Positions 1-7,804 of a DNA stretch of 21,421 nt are shown piece by piece. The notes under the pieces were generated by a model, which was given only the letters and a program-made list of their open reading frames with translations, ran no database searches and had not been told where the DNA came from. The position numbers were made by a program, and so were the translations under genes. Each line of letters begins with the position of its first letter. The stretch's first letter is position 1. The DNA lies in contig CAAHEN010000169.1 in NCBI GenBank assembly GCA_900772575.1, positions 1 to 21,421 on the forward strand, written 5' to 3'. The DNA comes from Bacteroidaceae bacterium (GTDB lineage Bacteria; Bacteroidota; Bacteroidia; Bacteroidales; Bacteroidaceae).

Positions 1-352
1 ACACACCGCCGTTGGCGTCGAAGCAGGCGGCGTAGAGGATGGTGTCGTCAGTACGGAAATATTCAGAAATGGCGGCTTCGAGCTGCTTGTGGATGTCCTG
101 CGTACCGCAGATGAAGCGTACGCTCGACATGCCATAGCCGCGGCTGTCCATCATGCGCTTGGCGGCCTCGATGAGGCGCGGGTCGTTGGAGAGGCCCAGA
201 TAGTTGTTGGCGCAGAAGTTGAGCACTTCCTTGCCGCCCACCTGGATGGCGGCTTGTTGCGGCCCCTCGATGAGGCGTTCGTTCTTGTAGAGGCCAGCCT
301 GGCGAATCTCGTCCAGTTCCTGGCTAAGATGAGCTTGGAATTTACCGTACAT
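1..352 (-). CDS. kbl: Glycine C-acetyltransferase (2-amino-3-ketobutyrate CoA ligase), 3' end off window
   Basis: Partial gene: the first 117 codons are present, starting with ATG at 352 and running off the left edge. The translation begins MYGKFQAHLSQELDEIRQAG and contains NFCANNYLGLSNDPRL and a GYGMSSVRFICGTQ segment, both characteristic of the alpha-oxoamine synthase group of PLP enzymes and of Kbl in particular. Kbl joins CoA to 2-amino-3-ketobutyrate, giving glycine and acetyl-CoA in the cytoplasm. The PLP lysine lies beyond the window, so it cannot be checked. The divergent neighbour at 588 is threonine dehydrogenase, which makes the unstable substrate of this enzyme. That pairing strongly favours Kbl over related synthases such as BioF or HemA. 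A promoter with a -7 box at 470-477 would give a leader of about 110 bases. Confidence 0.93.
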   Translation of the reverse strand, partial: MYGKFQAHLSQELDEIRQAGLYKNERLIEGPQQAAIQVGGKEVLNFCANNYLGLSNDPRLIEAAKRMMDSRGYGMSSVRFICGTQDIHKQLEAAISEYFRTDDTILYAACFDANGGV

Positions 353-384
353 TTGTCTTGGTTCGGTTTGTCAGATTGTTTATA

Positions 385-426
385 TATAAATAGGTGTGTG
401 ACCGCTATAAATAGGTGTGCGACCGC
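385..426. repeat. Two tandem copies of a 21-bp unit in the kbl leader
   Basis: Copies at 385-405 and 406-426 differ at a single base. Each begins TATAAATAGGTGTG and ends GACCGC. They lie between the proposed kbl promoter and the kbl start, so they should be in the transcribed leader. Operator repeat, RNA element or neutral duplication are all possible. Confidence 0.8.
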
Positions 427-430
427 GGCC

Positions 431-455
431 GCACAGCACCGGCCCGGCGCTGTGC
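431..455. repeat. Short hairpin in the kbl leader
   Basis: GCACAGC (431-437) pairs with GCTGTGC (449-455) around an 11-base GC-rich loop. It falls within the first 30 or so transcribed bases of the proposed kbl mRNA. No T-run follows on the kbl strand, so it does not look like a classic attenuator. Confidence 0.4.
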
Positions 456-469
456 CGGGAGAGGCACTG

Positions 470-501
470 CAAAGGAACGGATTTTTTTCGAAAATATCAA
501 G
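470..501 (-). promoter_or_regulatory. Probable promoter of kbl
   Basis: Read on the minus strand, TTCCTTTG (470-477) resembles the Bacteroidetes -7 box TAnnTTTG with one mismatch. CTTG (498-501) lies 20 bases upstream in the position of the -33 TTTG. Spacing and orientation suit kbl. Assigned by pattern only. Confidence 0.5.
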
Positions 502-509
502 GCGCGGAC

Positions 510-540
510 TATGAATTTCAGAAAAAAAGATGTTCCTTTG
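510..540 (+). promoter_or_regulatory. Probable promoter of tdh
   Basis: TATG (510-513, one mismatch to TTTG), 19 bases, then TTCCTTTG (533-540, one mismatch to TAnnTTTG). This would start transcription about 40 bases before the tdh ATG. The same TTCCTTTGC string, inverted, forms the proposed kbl promoter. Confidence 0.5.
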
Positions 541-587
541 CAGGCGAAAAATCAGACCAACCCAACTTCTTAAAATCTTAATTTGGA

Positions 588-1544
588 ATGAAGAATATAC
601 TGGTTATCGGCGCCACCGGACAGATCGGCTCTGAACTGACGATGAAACTGCGTGGCATCTATGGCAACGACCACGTCGTCTGCGGCTACATTCCCAGCGC
701 AAAGCCCCAGGGCGAGCTCCGCGACAGCGGCCCCAGTGAGATCTGCGACGTGACCAACGGCGAGCAGATTGCCACGGTCGTGCTCAAGCACGACATCGAC
801 ACCATCTACAACCTGGCCGCCCTGCTCAGCGTCGTGGCTGAGGGACGCCCGCAGCTAGCCTGGAAGATCGGCATCGACGGCCTGTGGAACGTGCTCGAGG
901 TGGCCCGCGAGCACCACTGCGCCGTCTTCACCCCGAGCTCCATCGGCTCATTCGGCCCCGAGACGCCGCCCGACAATGTGCCGCAGGACACCATTCAGCG
1001 CCCGCGCACCATCTACGGCGTGTCTAAGGTGACGACCGAACTGCTCTCGGACTACTACTTCCGCAAGTACGGTGTCGATACCCGCGCCGTGCGCTTCCCC
1101 GGCCTCATCTCCTACGTCACCCCGCCGGGCGGCGGCACGACGGACTATGCCTGCGACATCTACTACAGCGCCGTGCGCGGTGAGAAGTTCACCTGCCCCA
1201 TCTCCAAGGGCACCTATATGGACATGATGTACATGCCCGACGCCCTGCGAGCCGCCATTGAGCTCATGGAAGCCGATCCCGAGCGCCTCGTCCACCGCAA
1301 CGCCTTCAACATCGCGGCCATGAGCTTCGACCCCGAGGGCGTCTTCGCCGCCATCAAGAAGTACAAGCCCAACTTCGAGATGGACTACAACGTCGACCCG
1401 CTCAAGCAGGCCAACGCGGACTCCTGGCCCAACAGCCTCGACGACATCTGCGCCCGCCAGGAGTGGGACTGGAAGCCGACCTACGACCTCGACGCCATGA
1501 CGCGCGACATGCTCCAGAAACTGGAGGCCAAGCTCCAGAAATAA
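588..1544 (+). CDS. tdh: L-threonine 3-dehydrogenase, NAD-dependent epimerase (SDR) type
   Basis: 318 residues, full length for the extended short-chain dehydrogenase type of threonine dehydrogenase. It is unrelated to the zinc alcohol-dehydrogenase type of E. coli. The NAD-binding motif GATGQIG is at residues 8-14. PSSIGSFGP begins at 116, with the active-site serine region. The catalytic pair is Tyr143 and Lys147 in YGVSK. PGLISY (171-176) followed by PGGGTTDYA (180-188) and the MMYM segment near residue 210 are typical of this family rather than of UDP-glucose epimerases. It oxidises L-threonine to 2-amino-3-ketobutyrate with NAD+ in the cytoplasm, and the divergently encoded Kbl consumes that product. 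The ATG at 588 sits directly before the Rossmann strand, so it is the expected start. A strong bidirectional hairpin follows at 1601-1639. Confidence 0.93.
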   Translation: MKNILVIGATGQIGSELTMKLRGIYGNDHVVCGYIPSAKPQGELRDSGPSEICDVTNGEQIATVVLKHDIDTIYNLAALLSVVAEGRPQLAWKIGIDGLWNVLEVAREHHCAVFTPSSIGSFGPETPPDNVPQDTIQRPRTIYGVSKVTTELLSDYYFRKYGVDTRAVRFPGLISYVTPPGGGTTDYACDIYYSAVRGEKFTCPISKGTYMDMMYMPDALRAAIELMEADPERLVHRNAFNIAAMSFDPEGVFAAIKKYKPNFEMDYNVDPLKQANADSWPNSLDDICARQEWDWKPTYDLDAMTRDMLQKLEAKLQK

Positions 1545-1600
1545 GAAATATCGCCCATAGCCGCCGCGCAGCCCAGAAGGGCCGCTGGCGTCCACGAACA

Positions 1601-1639
1601 AGAGACCGCCGGATCCCCAAGAGGAATCCGGCGGTCTCT
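1601..1639. terminator. Bidirectional hairpin terminator between tdh and the convergent phosphoesterase gene
   Basis: AGAGACCGCCGGAT (1601-1614) pairs perfectly with ATCCGGCGGTCTCT (1626-1639), a 14-bp stem with an 11-base loop. It lies between two converging genes ending at 1544 and 1670. There is no long T-run on either side, so the assignment rests on stem strength and position. Confidence 0.75.
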
Positions 1640-1669
1640 GTCATACAGTTCCCCAGGAGGAGAACGGAT

Positions 1670-4600
1670 CTATCGCTTGATGACCTTGCGCACGGCTGTC
1701 GCGCCCACCGCGCCACCGGTGAACCGGAGCAGGTATACACCGCTGGAAAGGCCGCCCAAGTCTATCGCGCAGGCGCTGCCGTCCAGGCGCTGGCGCCCTA
1801 TCCTGTCGCCCGACGCACCGTAGATCTCCACGCTGCCGAAGGTGTTGCCCTCCACGCGGAGCTGGCTACCGGTGAGCGGGTTGGGCGACAGTCTCAGGTC
1901 ACCGTCGGCCGTGTGGCCTTGCAGGCCGGTCGTCCCCTCCTTCACCGTGAAGCTGATGCGCTCGGACACCTCGTCGTAAGAGTCGTTGATGAACAGGGCA
2001 CTGAAGTACTCGCCCGGGGGAAGCGAGCCCGCCTTGATCTGCACGGTACCCTCTGTCGCGCCGTAGGTGTAGTAGAAACCGTCCAGTTCATCGACGATGG
2101 GATCCTTGCCCTTCAGGTAGACGCCGACCCAGTCCTTGGGCGTGCCAGGGCCGTCGGCATAGTGGATGGCGATGTCCTCGGCTGTGGTGAAGACGTCCTT
2201 GTCCGTCGAGACGGTCGAGATGTCACTGCCGATGGAGAAGTAGAGCCGCTCGCTGGGCTCGAAGTAGCCGCCACGGGTGAAATAGTTGACGAAGTAGTAG
2301 CCCTTGGGCAGGCTGTGCCCCAGATTGAGCTCGCCATTGGCCGTGGAGATATAGTCCCAGGCATCGGAGAGATCGGCCGTTCCCGGCGTCTTGCCCCGCT
2401 TGTAGACACCGATCCAGTCGGCCTCCAGGGCCGGGGCATCGGCATAGTTGACGACGATGTCCTCGCCCTCCTCGTAGGCCGTCTTGGCCAGGCTGAGCTG
2501 CGGCACCGTGCCCACGTAGAAGGGGACACGCTCGCTGATCTCGGTGTAGCCCTCGTCCTCGAACAGGACGGCATAGAACTCATTGGTCTCATTGATGGTA
2601 AACGTGAGCGTGCCCGACTCTGCCGGCGTGTATTTCCAGACGTGCGACGCCACCGACTGCGGCGTCTCGCCCTTGCGGTAGATGCCCACCCAGGCGTTCT
2701 GGCCCTCGGGGGCATACTGGTACTGCACCGTGAAGGCCTGGCCCGGCTTGACCGTCGTGGCGGCGAGGGCGACAGACGGGTCGCCGGCGATGCTCCCTGT
2801 GACGGTGAACCGGCGGGCCTCAGACCATTCGGACCATTCCATGTTGGCGTCGCGATACCTGGCGCGGACATAGTAGGCTCCGTTCTTCAACTTGTTCTTC
2901 CCGATGGTCAGCTGGGTGATGTCGGCGTTCTCGTTCAGGTCAATGGGAATGTGCCAGGGCTTTCCCGTGGAGCCGTAGAAGTCTTCGACGTCGCTGACCT
3001 TGCTGTAGGCGACGGTGGCAAAATCCCCGTCGAGCGAGAACTGGTACTGCACGCTGTTCAGCGGCTCGTCCGTGGACGTCCGGTAGGCACTGCCCTTGAA
3101 CGTGTAGGGCAGCGTCACCGTATCCCCAGGAATCTCCTGCACCTCGGGGCGCTCCGGAGCGGCCTTGCCCAGTGTGCGGCTGAAACTGTCGATAAGCAGG
3201 TTGTCCACGACGAGATCCCGGTTGCCGATGGCATAGCACTCGGCACTCATCTTCTTCTTCTCAAAGTCGAACTCCAGAATCTGGTAGCCCCAGTAGTCGA
3301 TAGTCTTCTGCACGTCGTCATAGTCGTGCTCCGACGACATGCCCCAGAGCTGGTCCCACGAGGCGGCGCCGTTGATGATGTGATACACCGGATAGTCAGT
3401 CATCTGGCCGCGGTGGTAGAGGTGGTGGTGCCCGCCGTAGTTGAACACGTGCTTCGGCGTCTCAGAGAGAATCGGCATGATCTCATTCCGAGCCCAGGCC
3501 GAAATGTCGCCGATGTACTGCTCAGCCTGTATCGGCCTGTGGTTCACGCTGATGATGAAGTCGACCGTGTCATCGTCCTTGGCCGCGTCGACCACCTTGC
3601 GAACCCAGGCCTTCTGCGCCGACCCCGTGTGCTCGGTGGACAGGACGACGAAGAGGATGCGCCCAGCCTGGTAGGCGTAATAGTTCTCCGTGCCGCTGCT
3701 GATGCCCTTGTAGGTCAGTCCCTCGTAATGGTAGTGCGCACTGTAGTGCGCCATGCCGGGGTCGCTGTAGGTCTCGTGGTTGCCGACGGCGGTCATGATG
3801 GGCAGGTAGGGCGACATCTGCTGCGACTTGAAGAGGTGGATCTGCTCATACTGGTCAAGCGTCCCCACGTCCACCTGGTCGCCGATGTTCATGATCATGT
3901 TGATGTTGTCCGTCAGGTCGCCATACTTCTCCTCGATCTTGCGCTGGGCCGCCTTCATCAGCCACTCATAGCCGCTGCGGCTCTTGATCTGGTGGTCGCC
4001 CATGAGGAGGATGCGCATGGTCTGCTTGCTCTCCTTGGCAGGCATGGTGCGGAAGCGGCAGACGTCGCTCCGCTTGTCGCCGCTCACCGTCTGATAGTAA
4101 TAGACGGTGTTGGGCTTTAGGCCCGTGAGGTGCGCCGAGTGCCAGAAATAGGGGAGTCCGCTCTCAGAGAGGTCGTCCGTCGTCCCCTGCAGCGTCTGCG
4201 TGAGCTGGTCGGGCGCCGTGCCGTAGCGCACAGTCGGTGTGTTCGCGAACGACGTTTTCCAGCAGACCCATATCGAGGTGTCGGAGGCGCTCTGCAGGTA
4301 AGGCTTGGTCATGTCCATGTACACGCCCGTCTTGGGCTCGACAGTCACCCTGTGGGCAACGACCTGCCCGCAAGCGTTCTCTCCCTCAGCCGGCGTGTAA
4401 TAGATGTCGGCCTCGGTGTAGGTGCGGCCGCCAATCTCGACCTGCCCGCCCGGCGCGATGGTGTAGTTCTTCACGCTCTGCACGTAGCGGCAGAACGTCA
4501 CGGGGTGAACGAGGGTGTCGCGCCCGCCATCCCCGAAGGTGCGGATCAGGCGCACCGGACTGTCCTGCGCCAGGAAGGTCGCGGTGATCTCGGCCTCAGG

Positions 4601-4801
4601 CGTTCCCTGTCCGGAGACGACACGGCAGCCGGTCGGGGCCAGCCACTCATAACCGGTCGCCGCAGTGTCGCCACCGGCCCTGAAAACGGCCGTCTCGTTG
4701 ATTTTCATGACCGCGTTGCCCGTGATGGAACCGGTCTGCCCCGCCGCACTCCCACAGATGACCGTGGAAACAAGGGTGAGCGTCAGCATTCTTTTACTCA
4801 T
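1670..4801 (-). CDS. Secreted purple-acid-phosphatase-like metallophosphoesterase with three tandem WxGxY modules and T9SS sorting domain
   Basis: 1043 residues. The N-terminus MSKRMLTLTLVSTVICGSAAG reads as a signal peptide. Residues 25-160 look like an unassigned beta-rich region. A purple acid phosphatase N-terminal/FN3-like domain covers about 165-254 (with LKPNTVYYYQ). The calcineurin-like phosphoesterase covers about 262-480. Metal-ligand motifs are GDH (Asp269), IGDQVD (Asp308), GNHE (340-343), VNHRP (His421) and GGHHHLYHRG (456-465), which corresponds to the GHxHxYxR of purple acid phosphatases. An FN3-like stretch lies at 555-668. Three repeats of about 90 residues follow, each with W-[IV]-G-[IV]-Y (704, 796, 891) and a terminal SER motif. 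Residues 968-1043 form a type A T9SS sorting domain (SPNPLTG, GVYLLRFTGG, basic end). The likely role is hydrolysis of phosphate esters outside the cell or at its surface; substrate unknown. Monocistronic, with a good -7 box at 4855-4862. Confidence 0.87.
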   Translation of the reverse strand: MSKRMLTLTLVSTVICGSAAGQTGSITGNAVMKINETAVFRAGGDTAATGYEWLAPTGCRVVSGQGTPEAEITATFLAQDSPVRLIRTFGDGGRDTLVHPVTFCRYVQSVKNYTIAPGGQVEIGGRTYTEADIYYTPAEGENACGQVVAHRVTVEPKTGVYMDMTKPYLQSASDTSIWVCWKTSFANTPTVRYGTAPDQLTQTLQGTTDDLSESGLPYFWHSAHLTGLKPNTVYYYQTVSGDKRSDVCRFRTMPAKESKQTMRILLMGDHQIKSRSGYEWLMKAAQRKIEEKYGDLTDNINMIMNIGDQVDVGTLDQYEQIHLFKSQQMSPYLPIMTAVGNHETYSDPGMAHYSAHYHYEGLTYKGISSGTENYYAYQAGRILFVVLSTEHTGSAQKAWVRKVVDAAKDDDTVDFIISVNHRPIQAEQYIGDISAWARNEIMPILSETPKHVFNYGGHHHLYHRGQMTDYPVYHIINGAASWDQLWGMSSEHDYDDVQKTIDYWGYQILEFDFEKKKMSAECYAIGNRDLVVDNLLIDSFSRTLGKAAPERPEVQEIPGDTVTLPYTFKGSAYRTSTDEPLNSVQYQFSLDGDFATVAYSKVSDVEDFYGSTGKPWHIPIDLNENADITQLTIGKNKLKNGAYYVRARYRDANMEWSEWSEARRFTVTGSIAGDPSVALAATTVKPGQAFTVQYQYAPEGQNAWVGIYRKGETPQSVASHVWKYTPAESGTLTFTINETNEFYAVLFEDEGYTEISERVPFYVGTVPQLSLAKTAYEEGEDIVVNYADAPALEADWIGVYKRGKTPGTADLSDAWDYISTANGELNLGHSLPKGYYFVNYFTRGGYFEPSERLYFSIGSDISTVSTDKDVFTTAEDIAIHYADGPGTPKDWVGVYLKGKDPIVDELDGFYYTYGATEGTVQIKAGSLPPGEYFSALFINDSYDEVSERISFTVKEGTTGLQGHTADGDLRLSPNPLTGSQLRVEGNTFGSVEIYGASGDRIGRQRLDGSACAIDLGGLSSGVYLLRFTGGAVGATAVRKVIKR

Positions 4802-4854
4802 GCGTTCGTGTGTGTAGTGTTGAAAGATGGTTGTGGTGTTTTAATTGAACGCTG

Positions 4855-4882
4855 CAAAGGTAGGGCAGCATTGTAAAGGCAA
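4855..4882 (-). promoter_or_regulatory. Probable promoter of the phosphoesterase gene
   Basis: On the minus strand TACCTTTG (4855-4862) is an exact match to TAnnTTTG. A TTG (4880-4882) lies 17 bases upstream, slightly short of the usual 19-20. The leader to the ATG at 4801 would be about 50 bases. Confidence 0.6.
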
Positions 4883-5041
4883 TGTTGCAATGTCCCTACA
4901 TTTCGACTAACCCCCGGCACTGTGCCCCAAGACACCCCGCCCAGCCGGACTGGACTGGGCCACGTGGCGCCCAGACTGGTCGGAATTTCCATTTTATGGA
5001 TTATTATTTACAGTCCGCTGAGCCATCCGCGAAAAACTTTC

Positions 5042-5049
5042 TAACTTTG
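5042..5049 (+). promoter_or_regulatory. -7 box of the DUF5686 gene, embedded in a palindrome
   Basis: TAACTTTG exactly matches TAnnTTTG. The bases AACTTTGCAAAGTT (5043-5056) form a perfect 14-bp palindrome over the box. No clear -33 TTG is seen 19-20 bases upstream. Transcription would start about 90 bases before the ATG at 5148. Confidence 0.6.
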
Positions 5050-5147
5050 CAAAGTTTTCCGCGCCGATGGCCGGTCGGGCGATGACCGCTGCGGAGCCAT
5101 TGATATACATACACTTCACACCATCTCCTTTAGAGATAGCCGCCACG

Positions 5148-7745
5148 ATGACTAAAAAACTCTTCCTGACCGTTTGCTCATTGCTCATCACCATCAGCGC
5201 TGTCGCGCAGCACCTCACCGGCGTCGTCACCGACCAGAGGACCGGTGAGCGCCTGCCCTTCGCCAACGTCGTGATCGAGGGCGGCGCCAACACACGCACC
5301 GACGAGAACGGCAAGTACACGCTCCCCTTCCGCGCGGGGCGGCTGCGGGCATCGATGATCGGCTACGACACCAAGACCATCAGTGTCAAGACGCCCGGCA
5401 CCTACAACTTCAAGCTCGTCGACAACACGAAAACGCTCTCCACCGCCACCGTCACGGCGCACAAGCGCGGCAAGTACTCGCGCAAGAACAATCCCGCCGT
5501 CGAGCTCATGCGCAAGGTCATCGCCGCCAAGCGCAAGAGCGACCTGCACGCCCACGACTACTACAGCATTGACAAGTACTCCAAGATGACCTTCGCCTTC
5601 AACGAGGTGACGGAGAAGATCTTCGACGACACAAAGTTCAAGCGGTTCCCCTTCCTGCGCGACCACGTCGAGACCTGCAACGAGACCGGCAAGCTCATCC
5701 TGCCCATCTCGGTCGACGAGAGCGTCGTGCGCGAGATTTACCGCAAGGCCCCCCGCACGGAGAAGACCATCATCCTCGGCCAGCGCAGCAACGGTATCAA
5801 CGACCTCTTCAACACGGGCGACATACTGACCACCGTGCTCAAGGACTGCTTCACCGACGTCGACATCTATGACGACGAGGTGCGCCTGTTGCAGTACCCC
5901 TTCACCAGTCCCATCTCGACGCGCTCGGGCATCAGCTTCTACCGCTACTTCATCGAAGACACCACCTACGTGGACAACGACAAGTGCATCCGCGTGGATT
6001 TCACCCCCAACAATGCCCAGGACTTCGGTTTCTCCGGCTCACTCTATATTCTGGCAGACTCCACCTACCGCGTGCGCCGCGCCGACATCGGCATTCCGCG
6101 CCGCTCCGACGTCAACTTCGTCGAGAGCATGCGCATCATCCAGGACTTCAGTTGCCTGCCGACCGGCGAGCAGGTGCTCACCCGCGACGACATGCTCGTG
6201 CAGCTCAAGCTGGCCAGTTTCTTACAGAAATTCCAGGTCAAGCGCATCACGGAGTACAGCAACTTCTCCTTCGCCCCGATTCCGGACAAGACCTTCCGCT
6301 TCAAGGGCGAGCAGATGACCGACGTCAATGCCCGGATGCGCGACGACACCTTCTGGACAGCCCACCGCGCCGATACCCTGACGGCGAGCGAGGACCGCAT
6401 GGATCTCCTGATTCGCCGCCTCGAACAGGTCAAGGGATTCAAGGCCGCGCTCTTCGTCGGCAAGGCCTTCATAGAGAACTTCGTCGAGACGAGCACCGAC
6501 CCGAAGAAACCCTCGAAGGTGGACATCGGCCCCGTCAACACGATGATATCGCAGAACTTCGTCGACGGCCTGCGCCTCCGCGCCTCCGCGCAGACGACGG
6601 CCAACTTCAACCCCCACCTCTTCCTGCGCGGCTACGTGGCCTATGGCTTCAAGGACAACGAGTGGAAGGGGCTGGGCGAGGTGACCTACTCGTTCAACAA
6701 AAAAGCCTACCTGCCCCGCGAGTTTCCCGTCAACAACCTTACGCTCAGCTACAACCGCGACGTCATGTCGCCGAGCGACAAGTTCCTGCCCACGGACAAG
6801 GACAACGTGTTCACCTCCTTCAAGTGGACCACGGTGGACCACATGATGTACTACGAGACGCTGCGCCTGCTCTGGGACCGCGAGTGGAGCAACGGCCTGC
6901 GCCTCAAGCTCCAAGTACGCACCGAGCGTGACGAGCCGACAGCGGCCCTCTTCTACCAGTCGCTCGACGGCAACGGTGCGCCGACACAGGACACCGGCAA
7001 CCGCCGGCGCCACTTCCGCACCACGGACTTCACCGCCGGACTAACCTACCAGCCCGGAGCCACCTGGATCAACACCAAGCAGCGCCGCATCGCCGCCAAC
7101 AACGATGCCCCCATCTACAGCCTCTCGCACACCGTGGGCATCTACGAGCAGTTCGGCCAGAACCACACCTACAGCTTCACTGAAGCCGGTATCTACAAGC
7201 GCTTCTGGCTCGCCTCGTGGGGCAAGGTGGACACCTATATCAAGGGCGGCGTGCAATGGGACAAAGTGCCTTTCCCCCTACTCATCATGCCTGCGGCCAA
7301 CCTCTCCTATATCATGGAGGACCATACCTTCAACCTCATCGACAACATGGAGTTTCTCAACGACCGCTATGCCTCGCTGATGGTGTCGTGGGACATGAAC
7401 GGCAAGATCCTCAACCGCATTCCGCTGATCCGCAAGCTCAAATGGCGCGAATACCTAGGCTGCAACGTGCTCTGGGGCACACTGACCGACAAGAACAACC
7501 CCTTCCTGCCGCAGAACGCCAGTGACAGCCGCCTCTTCTACTTCCCCGGGCACTTCAACACCGACGGCTCGTTCGACTACCTCTCCACCGTCATGAACCG
7601 CCGCAAGCCCTACGTCGAGGTCATGGCCGGCATACACAACATCTTCAAGGTGTTCCACATCGAATACGTGCGGCGACTGACCTACAACGAGCGGCCTGGC
7701 ACCAACAAGTGGGGCATACGCTTCATGTTCCGCGTCACATTCTGA
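5148..7745 (+). CDS. DUF5686 outer-membrane protein with N-terminal carboxypeptidase-regulatory-like domain
   Basis: 865 residues from the ATG at 5148, chosen because it gives a clean signal peptide (MTKKLFLTVCSLLITISAVA then Q). An in-frame ATG at 5067 adds 27 residues without signal character and falls close to the likely transcription start. Residues about 22-105 form a CarboxypepD_reg-like beta-sandwich (GVVTDQRTGERLPFANVVI, TDENGKYTLP, IGYDT), the module that also opens many SusC/TonB-dependent proteins. The rest matches the DUF5686 pattern. It has alternating polar and aromatic strands and ends in IRFMFRVTF with a terminal Phe, as expected for an outer-membrane beta-barrel. No TonB plug or SusD partner is present. 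The function of DUF5686 proteins is not established. The gene appears to be transcribed alone, with its own -7 box at 5042-5049. Confidence 0.85.
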   Translation: MTKKLFLTVCSLLITISAVAQHLTGVVTDQRTGERLPFANVVIEGGANTRTDENGKYTLPFRAGRLRASMIGYDTKTISVKTPGTYNFKLVDNTKTLSTATVTAHKRGKYSRKNNPAVELMRKVIAAKRKSDLHAHDYYSIDKYSKMTFAFNEVTEKIFDDTKFKRFPFLRDHVETCNETGKLILPISVDESVVREIYRKAPRTEKTIILGQRSNGINDLFNTGDILTTVLKDCFTDVDIYDDEVRLLQYPFTSPISTRSGISFYRYFIEDTTYVDNDKCIRVDFTPNNAQDFGFSGSLYILADSTYRVRRADIGIPRRSDVNFVESMRIIQDFSCLPTGEQVLTRDDMLVQLKLASFLQKFQVKRITEYSNFSFAPIPDKTFRFKGEQMTDVNARMRDDTFWTAHRADTLTASEDRMDLLIRRLEQVKGFKAALFVGKAFIENFVETSTDPKKPSKVDIGPVNTMISQNFVDGLRLRASAQTTANFNPHLFLRGYVAYGFKDNEWKGLGEVTYSFNKKAYLPREFPVNNLTLSYNRDVMSPSDKFLPTDKDNVFTSFKWTTVDHMMYYETLRLLWDREWSNGLRLKLQVRTERDEPTAALFYQSLDGNGAPTQDTGNRRRHFRTTDFTAGLTYQPGATWINTKQRRIAANNDAPIYSLSHTVGIYEQFGQNHTYSFTEAGIYKRFWLASWGKVDTYIKGGVQWDKVPFPLLIMPAANLSYIMEDHTFNLIDNMEFLNDRYASLMVSWDMNGKILNRIPLIRKLKWREYLGCNVLWGTLTDKNNPFLPQNASDSRLFYFPGHFNTDGSFDYLSTVMNRRKPYVEVMAGIHNIFKVFHIEYVRRLTYNERPGTNKWGIRFMFRVTF

Positions 7746-7766
7746 AAAAACAAGGCGGCACGGCCC

Positions 7767-7797
7767 TTGGCCGGCTGGCCGGAAATGCGTAACTTTA
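7767..7797 (+). promoter_or_regulatory. Probable promoter of the SLC13-type permease gene
   Basis: TTG (7767-7769), 20 bases, then TAACTTTA (7790-7797), one mismatch from TAnnTTTG. It lies only about 20 bases after the stop codon of the DUF5686 gene, so the permease is probably a separate unit. Confidence 0.6.
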
Positions 7798-7804
7798 CAC
7801 CGAG

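Larger units (their letters stand above)
467..543. repeat. 12-bp perfect inverted repeat spanning the kbl/tdh promoters
   Basis: CTGCAAAGGAAC at 467-478 and its exact reverse complement GTTCCTTTGCAG at 532-543 are separated by 53 AT-rich bases. Each arm contains one of the two proposed -7 boxes, so the arms could be paired promoter elements, binding sites for a shared regulator, or both. Confidence 0.65.
4802..5147. other. Divergent intergenic region, no gene seen
   Basis: 346 bases between two divergent envelope-protein genes. It holds their two promoters (-7 boxes at 4855-4862 minus and 5042-5049 plus), a CAATGTTGCAATG direct repeat near 4880-4892, a small hairpin GCCCAG/CTGGGC (4939-4944 with 4955-4960), and a hairpin CGGTC/GACCG (5072-5076 with 5084-5088) in the leader of the right-hand gene. 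No convincing small ORF or RNA gene was seen. Confidence 0.6.

Noticed and set aside
89..514. 141-codon plus-strand open frame over the left end
   Set aside because: Antisense to kbl, whose translation is unambiguous; it also runs through the intergenic repeats.
1463..4120. 885-codon open frame on the plus strand opposite the phosphoesterase gene
   Set aside because: It is an antisense shadow made by strong GC-biased codon use. Its translation has no domain, is rich in R, V, L and H repeats, while the opposite strand encodes intact phosphoesterase motifs.
5043..5056. Palindrome considered as an attachment or recombination site
   Set aside because: No integrase or duplicated flank nearby; it coincides with a promoter box.
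5067..5147. Upstream in-frame start for the DUF5686 gene
   Set aside because: Adds 27 residues before a clean signal peptide and starts within about 15 bases of the probable transcription start.
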